From positions 685,941 through 749,940 of the forward strand of contig ML976667.1 of assembly GCA_010015655.1 (NCBI GenBank): 64,000 nucleotides of DNA. The letters are read 5' to 3'. Positions within the stretch are counted from its first letter, which is position 1, and each line of letters starts with the position of its first letter. A program made the translations under genes and the position numbers. Source of the DNA: Bimuria novae-zelandiae CBS 107.79. Its lineage: Eukaryota > Ascomycota > Dothideomycetes > Pleosporales > Didymosphaeriaceae. The notes under the pieces were generated by a model. The model saw only the letters and a list, made by a program, of their open reading frames with translations, had not been told where the DNA came from and did not search any database. Below, piece by piece: positions 1 to 11,229 of this stretch.

Positions 1-1643
1 ATGCCGCAAAGAGCTCATCCGCCGCACCGTCGACTCCCTCAAGGGCGCGAAGAAGGCTATCCTCCACCTGTACCTCGCGACCTCACCGTGCTTCCAGAAC
101 ATCGTGTTCAACATGAACAACGCCGAAACCAAAGCCCTCGCCGTTGAGTGCACAAAATACGCACGCTCAATCACAAAGGACGACCCGGAGACAGCCGGGA
201 CGGAGTGGGCATATGAATTCTCGCCAGAGACATTCTCAGATTCGTCACCGGAGTTCGTGGTGGAAGTGTGCGAGGCTGTGAAGGCGGCGTGGGAGCCCAG
301 CGTGGAGAACCCGATCATTTTCAACCTGCCCGCGACGGTCGAGCTGAGCACTCCGAACGTATACGCAGACCAGATTGAGTACTTTTGCAAGAACATAACA
401 GAGCGGGAGAAGATCAGCGTCAGTCTGCACCCACACAACGACCGAGGGTGTGCGGTTGCGGCGGCGGAACTGGCACAGATGGCAGGTGCAGACCGGGTCG
501 AGGGCACGCTGTTTGGAAACGGCGAGCGGACTGGCAATGTCGACTTGGTGACGCTGGCGCTGAACCTGTATACGCAGGGCATCCATCCCGGCATCGACTT
601 TTCCGACATCAAATCCGTCATTGACATGGTGGAGTCGTCTAACAAAATCCCAATACACCCCAGACAACCATACGGAGGCCAGCTGGTAGTGTGCGCTTTT
701 AGCGGCTCTCATCAAGATGCTATCAAGAAGGGCTTCCAGAAGCGGAAACAAGAAGGCGCAACATCAGAAAGCCCGTGGCAGGTCCCGTACCTGCCGCTCG
801 ATCCTCAGGATATCGGGCGAACTTACGAAGCCATCATCCGTGTCAACTCGCAGAGTGGAAAGGGTGGTGTCGCCTGGATCATTCAACGCCAGCTGGAGCT
901 CGACCTGCCGCGCGGATTGCAAATCGCCTTCTCGAAGATTGTGCAGCGCGAGACCGACACGCTCGGCCGCGAACTCCTGCCCACTGAGATCGTCAAGCTG
1001 TTCGAAAACGCCTACCACCTCAAGCACAACCCGCGCTTCGCCCTCATCGATTACGACATCTCCGCCGACCGATCCAAGTCGCCCGCGCCGCCAGAGGCAG
1101 GTAAGACCGCTTCTTCACGCAACCTGCGACGTCTGTTCCGCGGTGTCATCGAGATCGACGGGCAGGAGCACCGCATCCAGGGTACGGGTAATGGTGCGAT
1201 TTCGTCTCTGGCCGACGCGCTCAGGAATATGGGCATCGATCTAGACGTCGCCGATTACAAGGAGCATACGATCGGTACGAACAAGGACGCGAAGGCCGCC
1301 ACGTACATAGAATGTACGGCGGCGGGAAGCAAGCAGAGAGTCTGGGGTGTGGGCATTCACCAGGATGTCGTCCAGGCTTCTTTGATTGCTCTGCTGTCTG
1401 CGGCGTCTACGGTGAGTAAATATTCTCGAGAGTTTTAAAGTGATGTGGTACTAATTCTTGCAGTTCCTCTCATCACGGCCTTCATCACCAGTTCCGTTCC
1501 GGCCCAAGCGCTCAAACACGAACGATCTACCCAGCCCCTCATCAAGTCCCGGCAAGAACAACAACGGCAACCAAGACGACAAGGACGTAGAAACTAGTCC
1601 TCTGGTGAATCGTCTGGAGGCCAGCGTTAACGGTACGCACTAG
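1..1643 (+). CDS. LEU4: 2-isopropylmalate synthase (3' part, runs off the left edge)
   Basis: Catalyses the first committed step of leucine synthesis, condensing acetyl-CoA with 2-oxoisovalerate. The open frame (codons begin at base 2) enters from the left edge, so the N-terminus is missing. Visible are the metal-binding HPHND and the GNGERTGN loop of the HMGL-like TIM barrel. A linker follows, then the C-terminal allosteric LeuA domain (from about RRLFRGVIEIDG to YIECTA), which in this family mediates leucine feedback. A 52-nt intron (1412-1463, gtgagt...cag) separates 470 in-window codons from a 59-residue Ser/Pro/Asn-rich tail that ends at TAG 1641-1643. The splice is in phase 0. The tail is low complexity and is the least certain part. 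Family assignment is firm; mitochondrial versus cytosolic form cannot be judged without the N-terminus. Confidence 0.95.
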
Positions 1644-2149
1644 GCAACGAAAATGAATTAAAATGGGAAGAATATGCTGTGAGCGCAATGCGCTACGAGG
1701 AAAATGAAGGGGTTTGTCTGCATTCAAGGGGCGTCCTGCTTTTTCTAAATTTGCATTGGCAGTTGTGTGTTGCATGTGAGAGGGCGGCGTATACAAGGAT
1801 AAAAAAATATGCGTAGTTAAGTTCCATTCGTGTTCCCTCCTGACACTGGCATGAAAGAAGCCGAGTGCGGTATGCTTCTTTATTTCTCACACACCATAGA
1901 ACTGGGCGTGTAGGCCCAAGCTCCCTTGGGATTTGATAGGCACGTAGTGATTCTATCCAACCCATCTCCGCGAATGGTTGTGAGTCACACCACGTCCGGG
2001 CGTCACGTTCAGCTAAGAAATGTCTATGCAAAGTGGACGACGCAGCAGCAGCAGCAGATGCGCCCCTCCTTCTCACCCACACTATCGAGATTATGAAGCC
2101 GCATAAGTAGACGTATAGATTAGCAGGATGTTAGCTAGAAGTCCCGATG

Positions 2150-2435
2150 CAGCGTTGCGAGCACCCGCGAGTCCTACCGCGCTAAGCTTATAACCTCAAA
2201 ACTGGCAGAGTCACATAAGGGCAGTGCTGAACAAGCAGGGGTTTGGATAGAGCACACCTTTCCAGCGCTGCGAATAGTCGCGAGTCCTCCTGTGCTGAGC
2301 TTATAACGTCAAATCGGCAAAACGATAGAACCAGAGATATGAGCTTGTAGGCAACCATATGCGATAACTATAACCCAGCGCTGCGAGTCATACGTTGCCG
2401 CCTCGAAGTCCCCTGCTGCAAACTGTCTAATTCGG
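2150..2435 (+). repeat. degenerate tandem repeat, exact 113-bp period
   Basis: The motif cagcgYtgcga starts at 2150, 2263 and 2376, exactly 113 bp apart each time. Units 1 and 2 also share cgcgagtcct, then gctRagcttataac and tcaaa over about 45 bp. Unit 3 keeps only the head and a weak cctcgaagtcc. The unit is not recognised. Confidence 0.55.
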
Positions 2436-2577
2436 TAATAGATTATACGACGTCGATTCTGGTTCACAAAGTGTCCCCGCGAAAATTGATCAAACTACCG
2501 GATGTGGTAATAGACAATTCTCCGTCGGTTGCAGTAAGGTGTCCCTGCCAAAATGATCCGCTATGAGACCAAGCGCA
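2434..2577 (+). repeat. degenerate 72-bp tandem duplication
   Basis: Two diverged units begin with ggtaatag at 2434 and 2506. Both contain cgtcg, a gtgtccc core, and end in aaaatgatc-like or aaaattgatc sequence. Confidence 0.45.
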
Positions 2578-2750
2578 GGGCGTTCTCGTGAAAGTACAGC
2601 GATGTCGATGCCGTTCGGAAACGCCCGACAAAGGGTCCTGGCATGCCCATTGCACCTGTGGGGGACACTGATGAAGCTAAACTGCACGTCTGGAGGTCGA
2701 AGCAGTATAGGGAGGCGCGAATCCGGGATGTAATCTCACCCCGGGCAAGT

Positions 2751-2830
2751 GAAGCCCCCTCTCGCCTCGCAGCGCGCGAAGCCCATTCCCGGCTCGCAGC
2801 GGATAAAACCCCTTGCAGCTATTGCTGAAG
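2751..2830 (+). repeat. 27-bp short tandem repeat, about 3 units
   Basis: gaagccc recurs at 2751 and 2778 with the partner motif ctcgcagcg; a third, more diverged unit follows. On the minus strand this would encode a nine-residue repeat (GF-x-R-C-E type), but no gene context supports translation. Confidence 0.4.
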
Positions 2831-3128
2831 TTGAGCGTGGAAGAGAGGGAGCGTGCAGCTCGGGAACCGCTGATGCGAGCGCTGGAGGAACATGTTCGTG
2901 ACACGTTCCATAGACGAGGGACGGCAAAGCAGACGCTGAAGTGAGGTCTGAGACGAGGCCGAAGCATCGGGGTCTATGCTTGAGGAAGAAGCAGGTGGTG
3001 CAGCATGGTGATGGTGTTGAAGGTCTTTGGGCGATTTGAAGGAGATCGATATAAACCGACTCTCCCTCTCTTGTGTCGTACAACCACGATGAATGCTACT
3101 GTAGACCAGTCCCATCTCGTCCAACGTC

Positions 3129-4262
3129 CTACCCATCCTCCCCACCCGGCACCCTCATCCCATGCAACCCCCTATACCCACTAACCGCCGGCATCCTCCA
3201 CGCCCCCAGAACCCTCCCCCTCGCCTCCTCGCTCAGCTCAAAAACCTCCACTTTAATCGGACGACACGTAGCTTTCATATCGGGCTTTTCTGTGGTCTGC
3301 TCCGCCTGGTGCCAGCCCCACGCGCTCAGGTCGCCGCCAGGGCAGGTAGACAGCGCGCACAGCAGCGGCTGCTCGGCGAAGAAGGTGATGAAGGAGTCCG
3401 GGGTCGCGGGGGAGGCCTCCATGAAGTAGCGACCTTGGGGGTCGAGGCCGGTGACTTGGAAGACGTTGAGGACATCATGGACGTCGGATTCAGTGAGGTT
3501 GTAGGGGAGGAGGGCGCGGACGAGGTTGGAGCTGTGAAAATCCTTACTCTCAGAAACGCTCGCTCTTCGGTGAAGTGGAGGAAGGAGCGGGGAAAGCGTG
3601 CCGTGCACTATCCCAACGAGCAGTATGAGAGCGAAGACCGAGACTTACTGACAATGGAAATCATACTCCACCCCCGTAAGCATATGCGACACTGCTCACC
3701 CATTACCCTCTCCCTTTCCTCACACCAAATCAAACTTATACTCACCATAAGGATCACACCTCGTCCCCAGTAAATCATGACACCTACCACCCCACCTCGT
3801 CACGCCACTTCTCTCACCCCTACTTTCCTCCCTCCCTCCACCAGGAGCCTCGCCAGGCGCATCCCTAATCTCACACCCATCCTCCACAACCCCACAAAGC
3901 GGCCGCATAAACGGCAAACAACTCCACAGCCTATCCCCCTCGCTTACATGACTACTCTGCAACTGCCTCGTGCGGGCGGCCCAAAACCTCTCCCTCGGAT
4001 TCTCCGCATTAAACACGTTCAGATCGCCCACTTGGGGGCCGTCCGGCGTGCTGAGGCGGAAAAGCGCCCCGGCGGGGACGCGCCAGGCGCGTCCGCTGCG
4101 CGGGGGGATGAGAAATTCTTGGGTTTGGACGAGTTCGCCGGTTTCTTGCTTAAGGGATTTTAGGGAGGTGTAGAGCGCTTTTGAGGGGTGCAGGGGGGAG
4201 GAGGCGGAGGTGGGGAAGTAGGCTGGTGCGGGGGGCGTGTTGGACTGGGGGGGTTGGGGCAT
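3129..4262 (-). CDS. DUF1989 / urea carboxylase-associated family protein
   Basis: A 320-residue protein of the DUF1989 family (urea carboxylase-associated, aminomethyltransferase-like fold; molecular role not settled). Model: complement(3129..3531, 3649..3691, 3746..4262), with all phases closing. Family landmarks in order are GDLNVFNAENPRERFW, SHVSEGDRLWSCLPFMRPLCG, HDLLGTRCDPY, HSNLVRALLPYNLTESDVHDV, FQVTGLDPQGRYFMEASPA and LCALSTCPGGDLSAWG. Exon 2 is only 43 nt and supplies the family-typical VSHMLTGVEYDFHC between CDPY and HSNLV, which is why I accept it. The first 30 residues are Pro/Ser-rich and may not belong to the fold. It lies in tandem with, and 400 bp downstream of, the GAD gene on the same strand. 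Nothing in the sequence shows its regulation. Confidence 0.88.
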
Positions 4263-4662
4263 GGTGGCAGTGGTTTTGGAGGGGGATGAGGGAGTTGTTT
4301 GTGGATTTCAGCTTGGTGGTTGTGTGTCGATGGATGGTGCGAGATCGGCGCTGTTCAACGTAGCTACTTGATCGACATGGAGGGTGGAGAAGAAACAGGG
4401 TCTACCAAAGAGCCGGCGATAAGCGGTGCTATTTTTGCACAGTCGCATTTGCACCGAAAAGTACTGGATTGGGCATTGCTCACGACACTGAATAAAGTTC
4501 TTTGGATGGACTCTGGCCAGAATATGTTCTCAGCCTTTTTGTTCGTTTTGTTCGTGCCACAGGTATCGAAGAGCAAGACCTATATATGTACCGAAGCACC
4601 GTGCCACGACTAGGTACCGTTCCTCAACGCACCATCATGTGCCAAATATCACAACCGACGCC
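4263..4662. other. intergenic between DUF1989 and GAD genes
   Basis: 400 bp that must contain the 3' end of GAD and the promoter of the DUF1989 gene. No distinct regulatory motif or RNA gene seen. Confidence 0.6.
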
Positions 4663-7061
4663 TCAGCACACACCATGAGTCTTTGAATGCTTGCCTTGTA
4701 AGCTGTGGTCGTCTTCGAAGATTTGCGTCGCCTGCTTCTTGACCGCGGGACCTGCCGTACCGATCAAAGTCGATCGGCGACGGATGTGGAACTGAGCAGC
4801 GTGTCTGATACAAATCATTAGCAAGAATTCTCTGGAGGAGTGTTTGTGACTTACTCTTTCTCGACCTGGATCCTCTTGGTGTCCATAGAATCGAGGGTTT
4901 CTATTGCGAGCTTAAAGTCTGCAATCAGCGCGTCACAGCGTGATTTCGTGAAATCTTCGCGGACGACGACACGCATCAGCTTCATCTTGTCCGAGTGAGG
5001 GGCCATGGTGTATGCCGGTACAACCCATCCTCGCTCGCGAAGTTGGTGAGCAATGGCGAACTCGTCGTACTGCTTGCCTAGATCCTCGTCCAGACGGCAA
5101 GCGACAAGGGGAAGACCTTCGCCACTCTTTTGCGAAAGGATGATGAAGCCCAGCTCCTCGAGGTTCGCAGAGAGATAATCCGCTGTCCTTGTCAAGTTCA
5201 GCATGATCCTCCTGTACCCCCTCTTGCCTAGACGAATCATTTGGTAGTACTGCCCAATGATCTGCGAAGCACCACGCGAGAAATTAAGGGTAAACGAGGC
5301 TTGGTCAGCACCGAGGTAGTTAATGTTGAAGACGAGCTCTTTGGGCAAGAACGCGGGATCTCGCCAGACGACCCAGCCCACACCGGGGTAGACGAGACCG
5401 TACTTGTGGCCGGAGACGTTGATTGAGACGACCTTTTCCAACCGGAAGTCCCATTCAAGGCCGGGGTTGACGAACGGGGCCACAAAACCACCGGAAGCAG
5501 CGTCAACATGGATAGGGCAGTCGATGTTGCGCTCAATGAGCAGATCATTGATGGCCTTGGTGTCTTCGTACCTGGTGGTTGTCAGTATTACGGTTAGTTT
5601 GAGCACTTTGGGTTCACGTACTCTCCCGTGTAGGTAGTGCCCAGAATCGAGCAGATGCCGATGGTGTTCTCATCAACGAGATCTACCGCCTCCTTGGGGT
5701 CGATCACGTAACGATCCGCCGTGCAGTATACGTATCGCTCTTCTACGTCAAAGTACCGCGCTGCCTTTTCCCAGCAAACTTGCACAGCCGAGTTCATAAT
5801 AATGTTGGGCTTGTCAAACGGCTTTCCCGCGGCCTTGCGTTTGTTCGCCCAGACCTTCTTCATGGCCAGCACGCCGAGCATGATACCTTCTGAGCTTCCG
5901 ATGGTCGAAGTGCCTATCGCGTTCGCATCCTCGTGGCCGGGTACATTGAATAGGCGAGCTATCATGGATACGCAGCGGTTCTGGATGTCGGCGCTGACGG
6001 GGTACTCCTCGTAGTCGATGAAGTTCTTGCTGAAGGCGTCGACCATGAGCTTTTCAGCCTCGTCTTCCTATAGCATTGTTAGAATTTGTAGTCAATAGTT
6101 CGTTAGCCCATAGAAGCGTGGTCCTAATCCAATGGAGCACATGTCATCCTCGTTGCTTTAGAGCTGCGCCCATATTCAGTCCATTGACATGGTGGAGAAT
6201 TGCGTTCGGCCGCAGTCTGTCGGATCTGATTGCTTCCAGTGGCTTGGATAATGGTCGCGGGAGTACGCTCTGCCGAGTGGCGTAGGGACGCAGTCGTATT
6301 CACAGCCTCGTCATACATGCAGCATTCCACAGTGACTCCAGTGACGATGCTGATCCTTATGTTCCTACTGGTGTCGAGCTCGGAACCTGGCAGGTATCAG
6401 GTCGGCCGAGGCGGTCGTCTCGTCACATGCTAGGAACGACCCTTAGGTCATCATACCAGCATCCTACGCGTCCATAAGTCCAAGTCTAGCCAAGACAGAG
6501 TGATGCACTTACTCAACTGTATGCAAAGTGCTATCCGACCTGGGTCCAATTGGCTCCGTATTTGGTGTTCGTCGCAAGCCACAAAAAGTAAGTGTGGAGG
6601 CGTTCGTGCTCCATTGGTCGTTCCACGCTTTTCATGTGCTGGATCAAAAAGCCATAAAAGCTACTCACCATGTACGTTGTCACGAAAGAGGCCAAGTTGA
6701 GCGTCGGAGTGCCATCGAGTGTGAGGTCGTCCTTGATCATGCGGTATGCCCTGGGTGAATCAGCAGGTGTAGCTTCCATTTACATGTTTGGAAGGTACTC
6801 ACACCTGCGGCGGCATCTCGCGGTCCTAAACTTGTCAGTAAACAAAGCCCGTAGAATGAAACAAGAGTAGGGACACGGGCAACTTACGGGCATCTCGTGC
6901 CGGGGAAGATCCTCAGCGGCATACTTACTGCCGTAGACAGTCGCCGTGTGGTCCTCGGGCTCGTCCTCGACGGCGAGGGTGAACTTCTTCAGGCCATCGA
7001 CGATGCTGCTCTTCGCGGCCTCGATCTCCTTGTCGGTGGCGACGCGGTTGAGGTGCACCAT
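4663..7061 (-). CDS. GAD1: glutamate decarboxylase
   Basis: PLP-dependent enzyme converting glutamate to GABA and CO2 (GABA shunt, acid and oxidative stress). Six-exon model: complement(4663..4804, 4855..5571, 5622..6067, 6669..6750, 6803..6825, 6888..7061), 527 residues, all phases closing. Landmarks: [20 protein letters not shown] near the N-terminus, [38 protein letters not shown], and the PLP-lysine segment [18 protein letters not shown]. The C-terminal exon ends in KTHGVC, as in other fungal and yeast GADs. Two oddities: exon 2 is a 23-nt microexon encoding DREMPPQ, and the intron between TTYM and EDEAEKLM is 601 nt, about ten times the other introns here. The protein aligns straight across that junction, so I see no missing coding sequence. 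Confidence 0.95.
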
Positions 7062-8323
7062 CTTGCTTTTTACTCAATTGGTGATTTATAGAGAAGAATA
7101 AGAATTGAATAGGTAGAGAGGAAGCAAGAAGGAGGAAATGGGCTGCGAAAGAGAGAGAGGCGGTCCTGAGGGATATAAGCTGGTGCCCCGCGGCATGCAT
7201 GGAGGGGCACCACGACCGTGACTCCGCTTCACCCTTGGGCTTCAGCCCCCGTACCTGCCACGACGACACCCACAAGCATCGCCCGTAAGCCGCCGCCGCT
7301 CTCCTGTGTCACCGCACAGCTACACGCCCAATCGCCGCCTGCGATGTTGGTTGTCCGGGCAGCCCGTGTCTGGTTCCCCGCCGCGTCATTCGACAGCGGG
7401 ACCGGCCCCTCAACAAGCATTGCGCGAAAGCTTGTTTGGTAGCCCCCCGCAGACGCTATAACCACATGCAGCGCGCGTCGAGGCCTTACACCGCCTCTTG
7501 CGGGTGTCGCTGGCGTGTCTCGCGTCCCGCACCAACGTTGGCAAATCGTGCAGAATCATTTACTTGAGCAAGGCGAGCAGGCTACTGGAAAAAGGGGTCT
7601 CTCTGCTGGCTGAGTTATGGAGAAACCCTGGTGATCGCTCCGCTTTTCGGGCTACTCATGCTTATGCACTGGAGATGGCGTCGCTTAGGAAGACAGTTTC
7701 CAAATTTTTCACGCCTGCCGCGGGCAGCAGTAACTCACGTGAACCCTTCAACACGCTGCGAATCAGATCAACTTCATATATATTGTCGAGAGTGCTTGCA
7801 CCCGCATTCGCGCTCATCAACTTCCTTTCTGCGCCGTAAACATTGCCCGTCTTATGCCTCCAGAGCAATCCTATGCAGTGTGCCTGCATATGCACCACAC
7901 CCCAATCCTTCAAAGACGAAACCGAACCCATACTTTGATGTAGCTCCAGAGCAAGTGGAAAGGCAAACGATAGAATGAGTAAAGAGGAACTGAGGTTGCA
8001 AAAAGCCTTGTGGTACCCCACGCTGTGTTGAAGTAGACGAGTCTAGGCACAGTATTAGGCATGGAAGAACTACTAGACGGGCCATGCCTAGAAAGAAAGG
8101 AAAAATTTCGCACAATATTTGAGGAAAGTTTATGCTATGGTATATAGGTCTTGGTTTGGTACGTACTCGAGACATGGCTCTCAAGTACAACGACTATCGC
8201 TACATATCATCCCTTCCTGTCTTGCTCAAACATGATCCTCCTGCCCGTTACATACGCACCTTTTAGGTATCGTGCGTCTTGATGGATCTCGTATCACCGT
8301 CTCGCCTCGTCGGAAGGACGGCT
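7062..8323. other. intergenic, GAD promoter side
   Basis: GC-rich near 7200-7500, then mixed composition. It contains the 5' region of GAD. Open frames up to about 120 codons occur on both strands and overlap one another. One (7662-8021, minus) starts with a hydrophobic stretch, but no family, intron structure or start context supports it. No RNA gene seen. Confidence 0.5.
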
Positions 8324-10019
8324 TCACACATGGTGAAGTGTCGAAACACCTGGATGGTGAGACCCGGCTCGACAGCGGTCGATGCCAAATCCTCCCGGGA
8401 AGAACACTCTAGCATGGCCTAGCCTGGACTCGTGGTAATACTTCGCCGTCACCTGGAAATTGTCCAGTACGATTCGGAGCTGCTGCTGCATACTCTTTCC
8501 TAAGAATTCGGGGTATAAGTTCAGATTGTTTGCGTCGAATTCGCCAGCAACTAAAGTTGTTGTGGCCGTGTCCAATGGCTGGTATAGTTGGCTTAGTGTG
8601 ACATGGGTCAAGTTCGGTTTGCGCATGTCGTAGAGCGCCTGGAAGATCGAAAACCACGAGCCATTCTAATATAGATTTTTAGCATTTAAACTGTTCGTCA
8701 TAGCCAATTCATGTAAACGTACCTTCAGCTCTACGCTGTCAACCTAGATGTCTTTCAGGGTGTCTTGCGATAATTGCAGAATGCCTTTGATAAGCGAGGC
8801 TTCAGTGAAATATAACAGTTTCAGAAACACACTAGATAAAGGGGTGAAATTTGTCGTCTCAATTCCGCTCAAGATGCTCGTGCAGACCATGCAACCATTT
8901 CCGCGCTCCTGGTACTGTTTGTTGCATACGTAGATCGACGGTTGTTGGCAGTTTCGCATTCTACCGGACGCTCGCAACCAGTCACAGAAAGCTTGCGCAC
9001 TTAGCTGGCTAATTGCGAAAGACGAGTAGCCAACTGGGCGCTGGAGAAGTCGATATGGTGGTGTTTCGAACTAAAGATGATGTCGAGCACCCCCAGTCCA
9101 CCATAGCTAGACCAGTTCCGGTACTGGGGATCGACCGCTTGAACACCTTCTGATTCTTGCCTACCTTGGTAGTCCACTCCGAGTTCAACGATGTTTCTGC
9201 TGAAGCCGCTTGATACCAGCGCACTCATTATTGGAGCCTACTAGGTTGGTCAAGGAGGCGTATCAAAGATTGAGCTCTTCTGTTACTCACCACAACAGGA
9301 TTGAAGTCTTCAGGGCTCAGGTTGGCGCAGAGAACCTTTCCATGCAAATAGGCCCGATGTTCCTAGCCAAGCAACATCTTCTCAAAAAGCGCTTTTGCTC
9401 CACAATACCGTGAAAGCGCGCTCTCACGAAGCACTCCATTGTAGATCCAGATCTCGTCGAGAAATGGTTCGTCTTCCAGATTCTTGAAAGACTGTATCAA
9501 AGGCTCCACATCGCTCACGGTTGTTTGTCCGTTCAGCCGGGCAAGATGCTCGTGTTTGAACGGCGAACTTGTGAAGTTGACATGAGTAAAAAGCCGAGTG
9601 GGATTGAAGAATCGAACGCGTTTCACATGCTTTCGAAACTCTGGGACACCTAAATGAACCGATTGTAAGTAAACTTCAGCCATGTGCTCGATTAGTCACT
9701 TACTTGTGATGGCCGCCAGGTCTTTGAATCCGTCTTTGGTGGCTAATACTTGGATCTCCTCCAATGCTTCTGCGAGCTGAAGCGAGCGCTCCGTCACCCC
9801 AATCGAAGCAAAGTGCCTCGACGTAGCGCGAAGGGCACACAGATCCTTCACCTTGAGGTATGAGGAAATGTTTTGCTGCAGCTCCGTAGGTAAGCCCAGC
9901 AGCGTAGCTTCTGGACGACCCGCCGCAGGAATGCTACGGCCAGGAGTAGAGTCGCGGTTCTCCTCGATCGCGCGTGCCTGCGACCGAAGGTTGTACCGCT
10001 TGGCCATGTTGAGGTTCAC
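8324..10019 (-). pseudogene. F-box-type protein gene, broken by stops and a frameshift
   Basis: The N-terminal exon (9704-10019) carries an F-box-like segment LLGLPTELQQNISSYLKVKD, typical of fungal SCF-adaptor-like proteins. It splices at 9703/9649 into a longer frame. That frame hits TAG at 9363-9365, yet it continues in the same frame as EHRAYLHGKVLCANLSPEDF to a good donor (gtgagt, after 9291). Exon 3 (from 9237) ends in TAA 9001-9003. Reading resumes after a one-base slip (AFCDWLRASGRM), meets TAG at 8744-8746, and continues again past a gtacgt donor into NGSWFSIFQALYDM. All three stops look like CAG/CAA to TAG/TAA changes. A truncated product of about 200 residues from the first two exons is still possible. 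If those stops are real, the locus is a recent pseudogene. Confidence 0.62.
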
Positions 10020-11229
10020 GGCTTCGAAAAACCGTGGGGTGCCGTGTGTATGTTAAGGTTGTGCGTGTTGTGTGGGTGGACGAGCGGGTTTTCGGTCGCG
10101 ACGCTTGGTCGCGCCTTATGGGTATAAGTTTGGAGCCAAGCTACGCTAGTAATGCGCTAACCGTAAACGACTACGAGAGTGAATGAAGGTCTCGGGCGTG
10201 GAGCGGGCATCCAAGAGCCAGCGGAGTAGCTGCCTGGAGTGCGCTCATATGTGCGAGGGGGTTGCTTACGTGAAAGTGTCATCTCGGGATCGATCAAAGG
10301 CCATGAGTGTGGGGGAACGCCTGAGACAGGATTCAGAGACTATTGACTCACCCCGGATGTAGAGCTAGAATCAGCTATCAAAAGTTTATTTTGTTGGACC
10401 ATGGTCTGCTGAGTTACCCTAGGATGGATAATACATCCAACAACTCCATGACATCCACTTCGGATCCAGGCGAAAAGGAAGTGCATATGGTTCGACTCGC
10501 GTATTGTTCGGTGCGCCCTTCTGTTGCTGTGTGTCACATGGTCTGTTCAGGTCATTGGGGACGATGAAAGAAAATCCCGACGCCATACAACACTAATCCC
10601 CGGGCATTTGTACCTAGCTGCCTCAAAGCACCCTTCACCCAACAGACTCATGCATACACTCCAGCCGTTGCAAAACAGCCTCAATTTCTCGCACTAAACC
10701 TGATTGCGTCCTAACTCGTACTATGGTACAAACATGGGTGCAAGCAAATGCTGCATTGCTATTCGTACAAATCCACCTCTCTACCCAACACGATTGCGCT
10801 CGCTCAACAATGAAGCGAAATGCCGGAAGGAAACGAGTCCGTGGCCGAACTAACCAAAAAAAGAGCAGCTTTCATTACAATACTTTCAGAGAAGCATGCG
10901 AAATCCGGCTGCAGTTCGTTAAAGTGCTTTTGGATGCGCGAGGAGACTGCGGTGTACGAGGGCAGACGTTTGAGTGCAATTATGCAGAGCACCTGACCAA
11001 CTGGGGGTCGAGCTTCTAGAGGTGTGGATGTCGAATCACCCAGCGTGGGTTGTTCAACATCGTGCTTTTGCTGGTTCCCTAACCAGCCGGTACCCTACCG
11101 GGTCCCAACAACAACTCAACTCACTGGGGGTCGAACAACCTTTCAGATACAACCATAATTCTGCGTCTGGGTTGGAAAAGGCGTAGACTTCTTTCTACAC
11201 CGGAGCCCTTTCATGAATCCAGGATTGCT
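10020..11229. other. intergenic, nothing recognised
   Basis: 1.2 kb between the broken F-box gene and the 3' end of the Zn2Cys6 gene. A 98-codon plus-strand frame (10723-11019) has Lys/Arg-rich content but no recognisable domain. A short duplicated motif, actgggggtcga, occurs at about 11000 and 11125. Confidence 0.5.

Larger units (their letters stand above)
1644..3128. other. intergenic, no convincing gene; degenerate repeats
   Basis: Between the convergent LEU4 and DUF1989 genes. It holds the 3' flanks and three sets of decayed short repeats listed separately. The short open frames here overlap each other, match no family I recognise and look like chance. Confidence 0.6.

Noticed and set aside
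2677..3145. Several overlapping minus-strand frames with a GFxRCE-like nine-residue repeat
   Set aside because: The repeat is explained by a 27-bp DNA repeat; frames overlap in different registers and have no gene structure.
7662..8021. 119-codon minus-strand frame with a hydrophobic start, possible small secreted protein
   Set aside because: Overlaps other frames of similar length, lacks a cysteine pattern or recognisable family, and lies in the GAD promoter side; not enough support.
10723..11019. 98-codon basic frame on the plus strand
   Set aside because: No similarity to a known family and no other gene-like signals.
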